This document shows positions 8,184 through 19,145 of a stretch of DNA of 64,000 nucleotides, piece after piece (position 1 is the stretch's first letter; each line of letters starts with the position of its first letter). Location of the stretch: NCBI GenBank assembly GCA_028688225.1, contig JAQTYQ010000003.1, positions 124,001-188,000 on the forward strand, in the 5' to 3' direction. The stretch comes from Opitutaceae bacterium (GTDB taxonomy: Bacteria; Verrucomicrobiota; Verrucomicrobiia; Opitutales; Opitutaceae). The notes under the pieces are model-generated. The model saw only the letters and a program-made list of their open reading frames with translations, was not told where the DNA came from and made no database searches. A program made the translations under genes and the position numbers.

Positions 8184-10820
8184 ATGCCGACATCCGCCCG
8201 CCGCCTGCAGCTGTTGATCTCGACGCTTGTTGTTGTGACCGGACTCGGGGTGGGCTGGTGGCAGGCGCAGCGGACTCGCTCCCGATTCCTGCGCGAGCAG
8301 CTCGACGTTACCCGGCGCTGCGCGGCCGCCTTCCATCCTGACGAGACGCTGGGCCTGACCGGCACACCCACCGACTTTGCCAATCCCGTTTATCCTTCAA
8401 TCAAGGCCCGCCTCGCCCGGCTCCGGCAGGTCAACCCGCGGGTCCGGTCGGTCTGTCTCTTTCGTTACACGCCGGGGACGGGGAAGACGGTTCTCCTGGC
8501 CGACTCCGAACCGCCGGACTCACAGAAGATCTCCAACCCCGGCGACCGGTATGCCGGCAGCGGGCGCCCGCCAGGCTGGCAGGCGATTCTCCAGGGGCCT
8601 CTTCCCACCTTTGGCGGGCCGCAGGTCGAACCGTCAGGAACCTGGATCACCGGATATGCGCCCATTGGCGAGCCACCCCCGGCCGGGGACCTGGCCGGAC
8701 CCCGGGAAATCCTGGCTCTCGAAATTGCGGCGGATCAGTGGCAGCGCGATCAGTGGGTGACCGGACTGCGGGCCGCGGTTTTTGCCTGGCTGCTGCTGGC
8801 CCTTCCCTTGGGCGGGTTCCTGATCTTTCGTCGCCTGCTCGAGCAGGGCCGCCTCATCCGCAAGCTTTCCCAGGCTGTCGAGCAGAGCCGATTGGCGGTC
8901 GTCACCACCGGCCTTGATCGCCGCATTGAATACGTCAATGCCGGCTTGTGCGTTATCACCGGCTGGCGGCGCGAAGATATCCTTGGGCAATCCCTTGGCA
9001 TACTGGCCTCCAGCGAGACGGTCGACGGGCAGTTTGAAGAGATTTTCAATGCCGCCTGTGCCGGTCGCACCTGGCTCGGCGAGACTGTCAACCGCCGCCG
9101 GGACGGCAGCACCTATCCGGCGCGCGTTGTCGCCTCCCCGGTGTTCGACGAGGCGGGCCGCCTCACGTACGTCATCGTCGTCATCGAGGATGTCACCGAA
9201 CGCAGGCAGGTCGAGGCGGCGCTCGTCTATGCCAAGGAGCGGGCCGAGGCCGGCGAACGCGCCAAGGGGCAGTTCCTCGCAATGATGGGTCATGAAATCC
9301 GCACCCCGCTCAACGGCATCATCGGGTTCACCAGCCTGCTGCTCGACACGCCTTTGACCGCCGAGCAGCGTGAATGCGTCCAGACCATCCGCAACAGCGG
9401 GGAGTCGCTGCTGCAGCTGACCAGCGACGTGCTTGATTACTCGAAAATCGATGCCGGCCGCCTGAGCCTGGAGCCGCAGCCGTGCACGCCGCTGGAGTGT
9501 GTGGAGGCCGCCTTCGAGTTGCTCGCGGCCCGCGCCGCCGAGAAGCGCCTCGAACTGCTGCACGCTGTTGCCGCGGACGTGCCGGCGGTGGTGCTGGCTG
9601 ATGCGGGCCGCTTGCGCCAGGTGCTGTTCAACCTCGTCGGCAATGCCATCAAGTTCACTGTCGCTGGGGAAATCGAAGTGACGGTGCGGTCGGAACCGCC
9701 GCCGGAGGGCCGGCATCCGCCATCCCCGCCGCCGGGATCTGCGCCGGACCGGCCGCGGCTGCTGACCTTCGCCGTGCGCGACACGGGTATCGGCGTTGCG
9801 CCCGAGAATCAGGGGAAGCTTTTCAAGCCCTTCAGCCAGATTGATTCTTCCTCCACCCGGAAATACGGCGGGGCGGGTCTCGGCCTCGCGATCAGTCAGA
9901 GCCTGGTGCAGATGATGGGGGGCGAGATTTCCGTCGTGAGCGAGGTTGGCCGGGGCACCACGTTTACTTTCACGATCACCGCTGGCGAGATGCCGGCCGA
10001 AACCGGGTCTGCGCCGGCACCGGATGCATCGGCGTTCCAGGGTCGCACCCTCGCCGTGGCCGGCGGCTCGGTTCCGTTGCGTGGCGAACTGATCCGGCTG
10101 GTGGAGTCATGGGGGGCGCGCACGCTCGTCTGTCAGCGGGAGCAGCTGGCCGCCGAGCAGTGGGATCTGGCCATCATCGATCTCGCCGCCGCCGAGGCCG
10201 AAGCCTGGCGGCAGGTGCTGCAGCAGCGGCCGGAACTGCCATCGCGCCCCTTGGTGGCATTGATTCCGGTCGATTTTCCCGCGGAGGAGCGCGACGCCTT
10301 GCGCGGATACTTCCGGGCCATGGTGCGCAAGCCGGCCCGGCATGGGACCCTGCGGGCCCTGCTGGTCGCCAGCCTCCAGCCGGTGGTCTCCCCCCTGCCG
10401 GCCCCCGGTCCCCGGTCCGCCGGCGGGCTCGATCTGCGCGTGCTGCTGGTGGAAGATAATCCCGTCAATCAGCGGCTCACCCAGAAGATTCTCGAGAATC
10501 TCGGCTGTCACTGGGATCTCGCGGAAGACGGCCGCCTGGCGCTGACACGGCTGGACCGCGGCACTTATGATCTGGTGCTGCTTGATCTGCACCTGCCCGA
10601 AGTCGACGGTTTCGCCGTCATCGAGCAAATCCGGCGGGGCAAGGCCGGCTTGCGCAATCAGGGCATCTGGATCATCGCCCTGGCGGCTGATGCCCAGGAG
10701 TCGCAGCGCCTGCGGATCATGACCGGCGGGGTCAACGACTGCCTGGCCCGGCCCTTCAAGCCGGCCGATCTCGAGACCGCTCTGCGTCGAAGCTTGGGCT
10801 ATGTGTCCTCACCCCGGTAA
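8184..10820 (+). CDS. Hybrid sensor histidine kinase/response regulator (PAS, HisKA, HATPase, REC)
   Basis: [24 protein letters not shown] (H-box), N-box [13 protein letters not shown]-boxes DTGIGVAPE and [11 protein letters not shown]-terminal receiver [18 protein letters not shown]...[14 protein letters not shown]. Confidence 0.92.
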   Translation: MPTSARRLQLLISTLVVVTGLGVGWWQAQRTRSRFLREQLDVTRRCAAAFHPDETLGLTGTPTDFANPVYPSIKARLARLRQVNPRVRSVCLFRYTPGTGKTVLLADSEPPDSQKISNPGDRYAGSGRPPGWQAILQGPLPTFGGPQVEPSGTWITGYAPIGEPPPAGDLAGPREILALEIAADQWQRDQWVTGLRAAVFAWLLLALPLGGFLIFRRLLEQGRLIRKLSQAVEQSRLAVVTTGLDRRIEYVNAGLCVITGWRREDILGQSLGILASSETVDGQFEEIFNAACAGRTWLGETVNRRRDGSTYPARVVASPVFDEAGRLTYVIVVIEDVTERRQVEAALVYAKERAEAGERAKGQFLAMMGHEIRTPLNGIIGFTSLLLDTPLTAEQRECVQTIRNSGESLLQLTSDVLDYSKIDAGRLSLEPQPCTPLECVEAAFELLAARAAEKRLELLHAVAADVPAVVLADAGRLRQVLFNLVGNAIKFTVAGEIEVTVRSEPPPEGRHPPSPPPGSAPDRPRLLTFAVRDTGIGVAPENQGKLFKPFSQIDSSSTRKYGGAGLGLAISQSLVQMMGGEISVVSEVGRGTTFTFTITAGEMPAETGSAPAPDASAFQGRTLAVAGGSVPLRGELIRLVESWGARTLVCQREQLAAEQWDLAIIDLAAAEAEAWRQVLQQRPELPSRPLVALIPVDFPAEERDALRGYFRAMVRKPARHGTLRALLVASLQPVVSPLPAPGPRSAGGLDLRVLLVEDNPVNQRLTQKILENLGCHWDLAEDGRLALTRLDRGTYDLVLLDLHLPEVDGFAVIEQIRRGKAGLRNQGIWIIALAADAQESQRLRIMTGGVNDCLARPFKPADLETALRRSLGYVSSPR

Positions 10821-10950
10821 AGCGACGCCCCGGGCCGGGCCAGGTGTTTGACCGAGCGGAGACCCTTTCGTCGCGGCGCCGGCTCCGGCCGGCGGCCAAT
10901 TTGGTTCGCCGGGGCTTCCGAAGCCGGCGTAGTCTGCATGGCTTACCGTC

Positions 10951-11952
10951 ATGCCGCCACCGCCATCCGCCCCCTGCCATTCTGCTGGCCCGCAGAACGC
11001 CGTGCTGATGCTCGTGCTGGCCAACGTCTATTGGGGTCTGAGCTTCCCGCTCATCAAGGCGATCGCCTTCGAACACCAGCAGCTGCTGCCGGGCAGCGGC
11101 AGCTGGTTCATCACGGCCTGCATGCTGGCGCCGCGCTTCATCCTGGGGGCGGCGCTGCTGGCGCTATGGCGCCACGGCGCGTTGCGCGGGATGACGGCGC
11201 GCGAAATCCGGCAGGGGACGGGCCTGGCGCTGTTCGCGGCCCTGGGCATGGCCTTTCAAAACGACGGGCTCCAATACACTTCGGCGTCGACCTCGGCGTT
11301 CCTCACCCAGCTTTACGTCATCATGATCCCGTTGTGGCTGGCGCTGCGCCGCCGGCGGCTGCCGCCGGCGGCGGTCTGGGCGGGCTGCGCGCTGGTGCTG
11401 GCCGGCGTGGCGGTGCTCGCGCGGTTCGACTGGCGCGGGCTGCGGTTCGGCCGCGGCGAGGTGGAGACCCTGGTGAGTTCCCTGTTTTTCACGGGGCAGA
11501 TTCTGCTGCTGGAACGGGCCGACTACGCCGGCAACCGGCCGATCCCCGTGACGTTCGTGCTGTTCGTGGTGGAAGCCGCGATTTCCATCGTGCTGGTCGG
11601 CGTGACCGCGCCGCGCTGGGCGGACGTGCCGGTGCTCTTCACCTCGGCGCCCTGGCTGGGCTTTACGCTGGCGCTGACACTCTTCTGCACCGTGGGTGCG
11701 TTCACCCTCATGAACACCTGGCAGCCGCGGATCCCGGCGACGGAAGCCGGCCTGATCTACTGCCTTGAGCCGCTGTTTGCCTCGTGCATGGCGCTTTTCC
11801 TGCCCGGCCTGTTTTCCCTCTGGGCGGGCTTCAACTATCCCAACGAAACCCTCACACCGCACCTGCTGGCCGGCGGCGGACTCATCACCCTGGCGAACGT
11901 GCTCATCCAGCTGAAGCCGCTGCCACCACCGCCGCCCGGCAGGCGCGCGTGA
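10951..11952 (+). CDS. EamA/DMT-family transporter
   Basis: Ten-TM EamA pattern: LMLVLANVYWGLSFPLIKAIAF...FQNDGLQYTSASTSAFLTQLYVIMIPL. Confidence 0.85.
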   Translation: MPPPPSAPCHSAGPQNAVLMLVLANVYWGLSFPLIKAIAFEHQQLLPGSGSWFITACMLAPRFILGAALLALWRHGALRGMTAREIRQGTGLALFAALGMAFQNDGLQYTSASTSAFLTQLYVIMIPLWLALRRRRLPPAAVWAGCALVLAGVAVLARFDWRGLRFGRGEVETLVSSLFFTGQILLLERADYAGNRPIPVTFVLFVVEAAISIVLVGVTAPRWADVPVLFTSAPWLGFTLALTLFCTVGAFTLMNTWQPRIPATEAGLIYCLEPLFASCMALFLPGLFSLWAGFNYPNETLTPHLLAGGGLITLANVLIQLKPLPPPPPGRRA

Positions 11953-12069
11953 CGTCGCGCCGGTCTCTCCCGGCGATGGCGACCGGCGCAGGCCCGGTCA
12001 ACCATTGGTTGACATGTTGGACGCCAAGATTGGGAGGGGATTGCGCCGGTGAGCGCGGATTGGACCCCG

Positions 12070-12750
12070 TCATTCGGCAAACCGGCCCGTGCGCAGAAAG
12101 GCGAGCACCTGCGCCACGACGGCCTTGCGCCAGAGCATGCCCGTGTGCGAGTGCGGCACGACCAGAAAGCCGTGGGCGCCGGGGAGGCGGGCGGAGTCCA
12201 CGCTCACCGCGCCGTCGTTGGCCCCGGCGAGCCAGCGGGAGAAAACCGGATTGATGCTCGCGTTGCCGACGATGATACCGACCTCGTAATCGGGCGGGAC
12301 CAGCCCCGGCGCTCTGCTGGACAGCAGCGCGTCGGGGGTCGCGGTGCCAAGGCGCGAGAGATTCGGGCCCAGCAGCCAGCGGCACAGCGCGAAGCGGCTG
12401 AGCCGGTCGGCCACCGGGGTACCGGCGTTGGGCGGCGCCAGCAGCACGACGCGTCCGAGGTTGGCCGGATGATGCTCCTGCAGGTGGAGCCGGACGATGA
12501 TTCCGCCCATCGAGTGGGCCACGAAATGCAGGCGCGGCGCCGCCTCCACGCCGCGGGCATGCAGTTGGGCCGGCAAATAGTCCAGGGCCAGTCGTTCCAG
12601 GGTGAACGCGCGTGAAGGATAGGGCAGGTTGGCCACGCGATAGCCGGCGATGCCGAGCGCCCGGGCGACCCGGTGCAGCTCGAGCGCGGGCATCGCGATC
12701 CCGTGCAACAGGACGACGACCTCGGCAACGGATGAGGGTGGGCCCGGCAT
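12070..12750 (-). CDS. Alpha/beta hydrolase, lipase-like
   Basis: VVLLHGIAMPALELHRVAR...LHFVAHSMGGIIVRLHLQ (G-x-S-x-G). Confidence 0.85.
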   Translation of the reverse strand: MPGPPSSVAEVVVLLHGIAMPALELHRVARALGIAGYRVANLPYPSRAFTLERLALDYLPAQLHARGVEAAPRLHFVAHSMGGIIVRLHLQEHHPANLGRVVLLAPPNAGTPVADRLSRFALCRWLLGPNLSRLGTATPDALLSSRAPGLVPPDYEVGIIVGNASINPVFSRWLAGANDGAVSVDSARLPGAHGFLVVPHSHTGMLWRKAVVAQVLAFLRTGRFAE

Positions 12751-12772
12751 GAACGCGTGGTGCCCGGCGAGG

Positions 12773-13624
12773 TCAGACCGCCGCCGGGAACGGGCGGAGA
12801 CCGTGCAGCGTGCGCAGGGTGACGGCGGTGAGGACGATGATCCCGCCGAGCAGCGAAAACGGCCCCGGCCGCTCGCCGAGCAGCAGCAGCACCCACACAG
12901 GATTGAGAATGGGCTCGATCACGGGGATGAGCACGGCCTCCAGCGCCGTCACGTGGCGGATGGCGCGGGCGTAAAGCAGATAGGAGAGCCCGAGCTGGAC
13001 GACGCCGAGCAACCCGAGCGCGATCCAGCTGCCGGCGTCCGGCAGGAGGCCGCTTTTGAGCATGAAAGGCAGGCCGACCACGCCGGCGATCAGATTGCCG
13101 AGGAAAATCGACTCCACCGCCGAGGCGTCCTTCTGCTTGCGCAGGAGCAACGTCATCGCCGCGAACGCGACACCGCTGGCCAGGGCGAGCAGGTTGCCCG
13201 CGAAGCCCGCCAGCTGTAGGTCGTCGCAGAAAAACAGCGCCATGCCGCCGAACACCACCGCGATGGTGAGCCAGTCGGTGCGCGTCGCCCGCTCGCCGAG
13301 AAACCACGCGCCGAAGAGCGCGACCCACACCGGCGCGGTATATTGGAGCAGAACGGCATTGGCCGCGGTGGTGAGCTTGTTGGCCGTGACGAAGAGGATG
13401 GTCGTGCCCGCGTAGGCCAGGGCGCCGCCAAGCTGGGGCGCCGACCAGGTGAACCGGAAGCGGGGAGCAAACGCGGCCAGGAACGCCGCCGCGATCAGGC
13501 CGCGCCCGCCCGCCACCGCCAGCGGAGGCCAGGCGACCGACTTGATCAGCAGGCCGCCGATACTCCAGCAGAGGGCGGTAGCGGCCATCAGGCCAACGGC
13601 GCGCGCGTGCACCGGGTTTTTCAT
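12773..13624 (-). CDS. EamA/DMT-family transporter
   Basis: MKNPVHARAVGLMAATALCWSIGGLLIKSV...VLLQYTAPVWVALFGAWFLGERATRTDW. Confidence 0.85.
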   Translation of the reverse strand: MKNPVHARAVGLMAATALCWSIGGLLIKSVAWPPLAVAGGRGLIAAAFLAAFAPRFRFTWSAPQLGGALAYAGTTILFVTANKLTTAANAVLLQYTAPVWVALFGAWFLGERATRTDWLTIAVVFGGMALFFCDDLQLAGFAGNLLALASGVAFAAMTLLLRKQKDASAVESIFLGNLIAGVVGLPFMLKSGLLPDAGSWIALGLLGVVQLGLSYLLYARAIRHVTALEAVLIPVIEPILNPVWVLLLLGERPGPFSLLGGIIVLTAVTLRTLHGLRPFPAAV

Positions 13625-13839
13625 GGCTCGCAGGATGGCCGGGATATCCGCCCCGGCGCACGAAAAAACCGCCGGCGGGTGGCACAGTCGGCCCCGTGGG
13701 GCGGCGGAACAGTGGGGGGAGAGGGGGGGGACTACGGCCGCGCGCACCGGGCAGAATGCGCCGGACTGCCGGCCCCGGCGTGCTGCTTGCATCCGGCCGG
13801 ACCAGGCATAATTTTACCGCGACCCTTTTTTCACGATCC

Positions 13840-14355
13840 ATGACCTGCAGAATCACCAGCCTCCTCCTGATCATGCTTCTGAGCCTTGCCGCGGCGAGGG
13901 CCGAGCCGGTTTCCCGGCGCGAGGTGCTCGCCGCGATCGCCGTGCTGGAGGGGGATGTCACGAGTGCCGCGGCCCCCCAGGCGGCGGTAACCGTCACGCG
14001 TTTCGGGAAGGAAAGCGACGCGGTGCTGATCATCCTGGGGCCGGAGACGCTGCCATGGATGCAGGAGGAGACCGCCGGAGCCGGGGCCACGGTCCGCGCG
14101 ATGCTGATGGCGGTCTACTTTGCCGGGGACATCAAATCGCAGCTTGAGCGAAACCGCGCGGAGGACGATCCCTACCGCGGCTGGCTGGCCGTCATCAAGG
14201 CCTACCGTCAGATGCGCCGGCAGCAGCCCAAGCTCGTGATTCCCGAGGTTGAGGAGCTGATCGAGAAGGAGGAGACCGGCAGGCTTCGGCAGGAGGCAGA
14301 GAATCTGCGCCGGCAGCAAGATCCGGAGGAGCCGCGTCCGACCAACATGGCCTGA
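13840..14355 (+). CDS. Exported hypothetical protein
   Basis: MTCRITSLLLIMLLSLAAARAEP signal peptide; no family recognised. Confidence 0.6.
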   Translation: MTCRITSLLLIMLLSLAAARAEPVSRREVLAAIAVLEGDVTSAAAPQAAVTVTRFGKESDAVLIILGPETLPWMQEETAGAGATVRAMLMAVYFAGDIKSQLERNRAEDDPYRGWLAVIKAYRQMRRQQPKLVIPEVEELIEKEETGRLRQEAENLRRQQDPEEPRPTNMA

Positions 14356-14504
14356 CGTCCGGTCTGTCGGGCGAAGCGGATCCAGCCGCTGCCGCATATC
14401 GGCCAACGGTAGACTTGCGCGAGAAGCGCAAGCGGTGCTTAAATCACGCGTCCTGCGCGGCACGTCGAGCGCAGCGCCGGCTGTTCTGCGCCGACGGGCC
14501 GGGC

Positions 14505-16604
14505 ATGCAACTCATGATCTCCCGATCAACGTCTCCACCCATCCCCCGGCTGACTCGACGAACCGTGGGGATCACCGCGGCGGCCCTGCTGGCGCTTTAT
14601 CTGGTCCTGACGCTCACCGCTTCCACCCGGAAGGGACTGTCGTTCGACGAAGGCGAGCAACTCGCGATCGGATACAATATCTGGCTGCGGCGCGATTTTC
14701 GCATGGAGGGGGCCAACGGCGACCTGGTGAAGCGCTGGGCGGCGCTGCCGCTGTTGATCTCCCGTCCGGCTTTCCCCGGCACCGACAGTCCCGATTGGCG
14801 CAACGGCGAACCTTATGTGCTCGGGTTTCGTTTCTTTTTCCAGAGCGGCAACCGGCCCGAGGCCCTGCTGCTGCAGGGGCGCATCATGATGGCGCTGTTG
14901 GGCATTGCCACCGGGCTGCTGGTATTTCTTTGTTCCCGGGAGATTTTCGGCGACATCGGCGGACTGGTTTCGCTGGGGCTTTTTACATTCAGCCCGCACA
15001 TGCTGGCGTTTGGGGCGAACATCTCCACGATGATGTCGGTCAGTCTGACCCTGCTGGGTTCGACGTGGTGCATCTGGCGCCTGCTTCATCGCATTACGTG
15101 GGGCTGGCTGCTTGGGAGCCTGGTGTTTTTCGGGTTGCTGCTGCTTTCCAAGCTGACGGCCTTGGTCATCTTGCCGGTCACGGCGGTGTTGCTTGCGGTC
15201 AAGCTGCTTTCCGGCCGACCGCTGGCGTGGGATCTGGGTGCGCATCGGATCTTTGCATCGCGCGCCGCCCAGATCGGAATTTTTGCCGGACTGATCGCGT
15301 TTCACGCCCTCTTCGGCTGGGGATCCATCTGGGCGGGTTATGGCTTCCGGTACGCCGCCAGCCCCGATCCCGCCGATCCGGGTATTGCTTTCCGACGGCA
15401 ACCGCATCGTCTCCCGGCTGACCCGTCCCTCCTGGCGTTTTTGGCTTGGTCCCACCGCATGCACGTGTTGCCGGAGGGATACCTCCACGGAGTCGAATGG
15501 CTTTTGACCGCCGAGGACGATGATCGGGAGGCATTCATGAACGGCCGGTGGACGGTGGGCGGCTGGCGCCTCTTTTTCCCTTACTCGATGTGGGTGAAGA
15601 CCACGCCGGTCCTGCCCTCCCTGCTCGTGATGGGACTCGGCGGCTGGTGGTGGTGCCGCTGGCGGAGGGAGACCCAGCGGCGAGCAATTCCCGACGGCCC
15701 TGCGGCGGATACCGTGCCTTCGTTTTATGGAGCCATTCCCTTTGTGACGCTTATCCTCGTCTATTTCGGCGTGGCCGTGCTGCAGGATCTCAACATCGGA
15801 CATCGCCACATTCTTCCGATTTATCCGGCGCTCTATATTCTGGCCGGCGCGGTGGGATTCCTGTGGACCTGCCGGGCGGCCTGGGGTCGGGCGGTCGTTC
15901 TGCTCCTGCTGTGGTGGCTTCCATTCGATGCGCTGGCGATCTATCCGCATTACCTGGCCTACTTCAATCCCCTGGCCGGCGGACCGGCGCAAGGCTACCG
16001 GCACCTCGTCGACAGTTCACTCGACTGGGGCATGGATCTGCCCGGCCTCAAGCGCTGGTTGGTCAAACATAACCCGGGGGACCGGACGCCGGTGTTTCTC
16101 GCGTATTTCGGCACCGACAGTCCGGATTACCACCAGATCGAGTGTCATCGCCTGCCCGGTTTTTTCTTCAACTGGCGCGAGCGCGAGGCCTATCCGCTGA
16201 CACCGGGCATCTACGCGATCAGCGCCACCCTGCTGCAGAGCGTTTACACGCGAACGTTCGGACCCTGGAACCGGGTCTATGAACGGATCTATCAGCACAG
16301 CCGGCAGAACATCGAGCTGCTCGACCGGACGGCGGCCGACCCGCAGCAACGCGCCGCCCTCCTGGGAAAATATTCGCCGAGCTTCTGGGAACGCGAATAC
16401 GTCATCTATGAACGATTCCGTTTTGGCCGGCTCTGCGCCTGGCTGCGCCACGCCCGGCCGCCGGACGACGACGTCGGGTATGCGATCCTGATTTGGAGAC
16501 TGGGCAAGGCGGACTTGCACGCCGCCCTCCTGGGCCCTCCGGCGGAATTGGAGGATGCGCCGATCTTGGGCCAGGAAAAGGCCTCCGACGGCGCCCAGCC
16601 CTGA
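14505..16604 (+). CDS. Multi-TM glycosyltransferase family 39-like (PMT-like) protein
   Basis: SFDEGEQLAIGYNIW N-terminal acidic motif; many TM segments; DLNIGHRHILPIYPALYILAGA; SLDWGMDLPGLKRW. Confidence 0.75.
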   Translation: MQLMISRSTSPPIPRLTRRTVGITAAALLALYLVLTLTASTRKGLSFDEGEQLAIGYNIWLRRDFRMEGANGDLVKRWAALPLLISRPAFPGTDSPDWRNGEPYVLGFRFFFQSGNRPEALLLQGRIMMALLGIATGLLVFLCSREIFGDIGGLVSLGLFTFSPHMLAFGANISTMMSVSLTLLGSTWCIWRLLHRITWGWLLGSLVFFGLLLLSKLTALVILPVTAVLLAVKLLSGRPLAWDLGAHRIFASRAAQIGIFAGLIAFHALFGWGSIWAGYGFRYAASPDPADPGIAFRRQPHRLPADPSLLAFLAWSHRMHVLPEGYLHGVEWLLTAEDDDREAFMNGRWTVGGWRLFFPYSMWVKTTPVLPSLLVMGLGGWWWCRWRRETQRRAIPDGPAADTVPSFYGAIPFVTLILVYFGVAVLQDLNIGHRHILPIYPALYILAGAVGFLWTCRAAWGRAVVLLLLWWLPFDALAIYPHYLAYFNPLAGGPAQGYRHLVDSSLDWGMDLPGLKRWLVKHNPGDRTPVFLAYFGTDSPDYHQIECHRLPGFFFNWREREAYPLTPGIYAISATLLQSVYTRTFGPWNRVYERIYQHSRQNIELLDRTAADPQQRAALLGKYSPSFWEREYVIYERFRFGRLCAWLRHARPPDDDVGYAILIWRLGKADLHAALLGPPAELEDAPILGQEKASDGAQP

Positions 16605-16649
16605 CGGTCGATCTTCACCCCAGCGCCGGGTTTGACCGGCCGATACCAG

Positions 16650-18755
16650 CTAATCCTTCGATGTCGCCCGGGCCAGGCCGTCGAGGACGATGTCGGGGGT
16701 GAGCAGTTCGGGCAGGATGAGGGGGTCGGGGCGGCCGGGGGCGTAGATCAGGTCCAGGGGGACGGCGCTGCGGTGGAAGGCAGCGAGCGCCTCGGTGATC
16801 AGGGGATCGCGGCTGGTCCAGTCGGCGCGCAAGAGCACCACGCCATGCTGGCGCAGCGCCGCGCGCACCTTCGCCGACGAGAAGACCACGGCCTTGTTGC
16901 TCTGGCAGGTGGCGCACCAGCGCGCCGTGAAGTCGACGTAGAGCGTCTTGCCCTCCGCCCGCCGCCGGGCGACCGTTTCGGGACTCCACTTTTCCCAGAC
17001 GATCTCCGATGACGGCTTGACCGGATAGCCCACCAGCACGCCGGCCGCCAGCAGCACCGCGGCAAACGCCTGGCCGAAGCGCCGCCGGCCGGCCGAACCG
17101 CCATGCTGCGTCCAGCGGCCGTAGGCCCAGACGGCCATGGCCACGAACACGAGGCCGAAAAGCACCTTGAGCAGGCCCGTGTCGGGGGTCTGCCCGGCCA
17201 GCACCCAGACGAGGGAGCCCACCGTGGCATAAAGGGGGAAGGCCATGAGCTGCTTGAAGGTCTCCATCCACGCTCCGGGCCGCGGGAGCAGCTTCACCGC
17301 GGCGGGGAAGGCCGACAGCAGCAGGTAGGGCACGGACAGGCCGAGGGCGATGGCCGTGAACACGCTGATCGAGGCCACGGGCGACAAGGTCAGCGCCGCG
17401 CCCAGCGCGGGCGCCAGAAACGGCGCCGAACAGGGCGTGGCCACGACCGTGGCGAGCACGCTGGTGAAGAACGAGCCGGCGTAGCCGGACTTCATCTGCA
17501 GCCCGGCGCCGACGCCGGTGGCCGCCAGGCCGAACTCAAACAAGCCGCTCAGGTTCAGGGCAAAGACCAGCAGCAGCACTGCCAGCGCGAAGACGAAACC
17601 CGGCTCCTGCAATTGGAAGCCCCAGCCCAGCTCCCGTCCGCCCGCCCGCAGCGCGATCAACGCGCCGGCCAGCACCCAGAACGAGGCCAGCACCCCGAGC
17701 GCGAACACCAGGCCGTGCAGGGTGACCTTGCGCCGGTCGGCGCCGGCCTGGTGGACAAAGCCGAGGATCTTGATCCCGAGCACCGGAAAGACGCACGGCA
17801 TGAGGTTGAGGATCAGCCCGCCGAGCAAGGCGAGCGCCAGGGTGCCGGGAAAACTGTCCCCACCTCCGCCTGCCATCTTGGAACTTGGCCCTTGGAACTT
17901 GGAACCTTGCACCGCGTCCGCGGTGCCCAGCGGCACCTCCACCTGGAGGCCGGGAACTGCACCTTGGTCCAGCGCCAGGACGCCGCGCAGACGCGCGGCG
18001 TCCTTCGGCCCGTCGCTGTCGATGGGCAGCTCGAACACGAACGCGCCGTCGGCGCTCATGCGCCCGGGCTGCGGCTGGTCGTAGGCGATGAGATTGTCGT
18101 CGGCAAAGAAGTGAAAATCCGCCGGGGTGAGTGCCATTCCGGCCGGCGGGTGCACGGTGAGCGTCACCGTCCCACCGGCCCTCGCGGCGGCGAGCCGCCA
18201 GCCCTCGGGGGCGCGGGGCAGCAGCCCACGGGCGGGCGAGAGTTTTTCACCCCACTGCGGATGCGGCGCGGGCGGCCCGGCCTCGACCGGCAGGGTGAGG
18301 GCGAGCGCGGCTTCCCCGGGCATGCATACATCCCGGCACATCAGCCAGGCGACGGCGGCCTGGAGGGTGACGCTGGTGCCCGGCCGCAGATCGGCCGGCG
18401 GGGTGAGCGTGACCAGCAGGAACACCTCGCCGTCGTACCCGTGGCCGATGATTTTGCCGCTGGCATCCTGCAGCACGTGCGGCACCGGCCAGCGGATCTC
18501 CCCGGCCTGCCAGCCGGGCGGCAACGCCCATTGGATTGAGGTGGGATAGCCCGTGCCGGGGTTGAGCCAGTAGGTGTGCCAGTGCGGATCGTGCACGAGG
18601 CGCACGGCGACCTCGAAAGCATGGCCCGGCTGCACGCTGCCCACCGCCGGGACCAGCTCCGCCTCCACCGCCCCCTGCCGCACCGACTGGGCGTGGGCGG
18701 CCGACAGCAGGACAAAGGCACAAAGCGGCCCCAGAGAGCGGCGCAGGGATTTCAT
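16650..18755 (-). CDS. dsbD: Protein-disulfide reductase DsbD-family protein with C-terminal thioredoxin-like domain
   Basis: Signal peptide, N-terminal Ig-like domain, LMPCVFPVLGIKILGFV, VVATPCSAPFLAPALGAAL, C-terminal YVDFTARWCATCQSNK. Confidence 0.9.
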   Translation of the reverse strand: MKSLRRSLGPLCAFVLLSAAHAQSVRQGAVEAELVPAVGSVQPGHAFEVAVRLVHDPHWHTYWLNPGTGYPTSIQWALPPGWQAGEIRWPVPHVLQDASGKIIGHGYDGEVFLLVTLTPPADLRPGTSVTLQAAVAWLMCRDVCMPGEAALALTLPVEAGPPAPHPQWGEKLSPARGLLPRAPEGWRLAAARAGGTVTLTVHPPAGMALTPADFHFFADDNLIAYDQPQPGRMSADGAFVFELPIDSDGPKDAARLRGVLALDQGAVPGLQVEVPLGTADAVQGSKFQGPSSKMAGGGGDSFPGTLALALLGGLILNLMPCVFPVLGIKILGFVHQAGADRRKVTLHGLVFALGVLASFWVLAGALIALRAGGRELGWGFQLQEPGFVFALAVLLLVFALNLSGLFEFGLAATGVGAGLQMKSGYAGSFFTSVLATVVATPCSAPFLAPALGAALTLSPVASISVFTAIALGLSVPYLLLSAFPAAVKLLPRPGAWMETFKQLMAFPLYATVGSLVWVLAGQTPDTGLLKVLFGLVFVAMAVWAYGRWTQHGGSAGRRRFGQAFAAVLLAAGVLVGYPVKPSSEIVWEKWSPETVARRRAEGKTLYVDFTARWCATCQSNKAVVFSSAKVRAALRQHGVVLLRADWTSRDPLITEALAAFHRSAVPLDLIYAPGRPDPLILPELLTPDIVLDGLARATSKD
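17874..17913. repeat. Tandem 'CTTGGAACTTGG' short-repeat tract inside dsbD
   Basis: CATCTTGGAACTTGGCCCTTGGAACTTGGAACCTTGCACC; encodes QGSKFQGPSSKM in the linker before the first TM segment. Confidence 0.8.
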
Positions 18756-18923
18756 GAGGGTGAGGCTAGCGACGATTGTCAGAGGCGCAATCCGTGAAGG
18801 TTCTTCCCGAAAACGCCGGCCGCAGCCCTGGAATCGTAACAATTCCGATGGCAACGCGTGGGATCAAACCTTCGCCCGCGGCAGACAGCCCTGAATCGTT
18901 ACGACGATTGGGCTGGCGGTTGT

Positions 18924-18974
18924 TGTAGCCGGGGTCGCCGACCCCGGATGACCGGCCTCACCGGGGCGGCTACA
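18924..18974. repeat. 51-bp dispersed-type inverted-repeat element TGTAGCC-GGGGTC-GCC-GACCCC-...-GGCTACA
   Basis: Outer 7-bp inverted repeats TGTAGCC/GGCTACA and inner hairpin GGGGTC/GACCCC. Confidence 0.6.
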
Positions 18975-19145
18975 GCGATTCATCCTCCGCCAAGGCCAGG
19001 AAGGCCGGGCCGCAAGTATGCCTGGCCAGCCCCGCCGCCGCGGCGCGGGCCAGCCGAACATGAGTCCGCACCGACCACCACGACAACCGCAGGAGGCCTG
19101 GACCCGCTTGTTTTGCGTCCAGGAGACGGGTAGAATGCGGACTCG

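Noticed and set aside
14526-16004. 492-aa minus-strand ORF opposite the GT39-like gene
   Set aside because: Gln/Arg/His-rich shadow frame without recognisable domains; the opposite strand encodes a coherent multi-TM protein.
17103-18539. 478-aa plus-strand ORF opposite dsbD
   Set aside because: Shadow ORF of a well-supported DsbD coding region.
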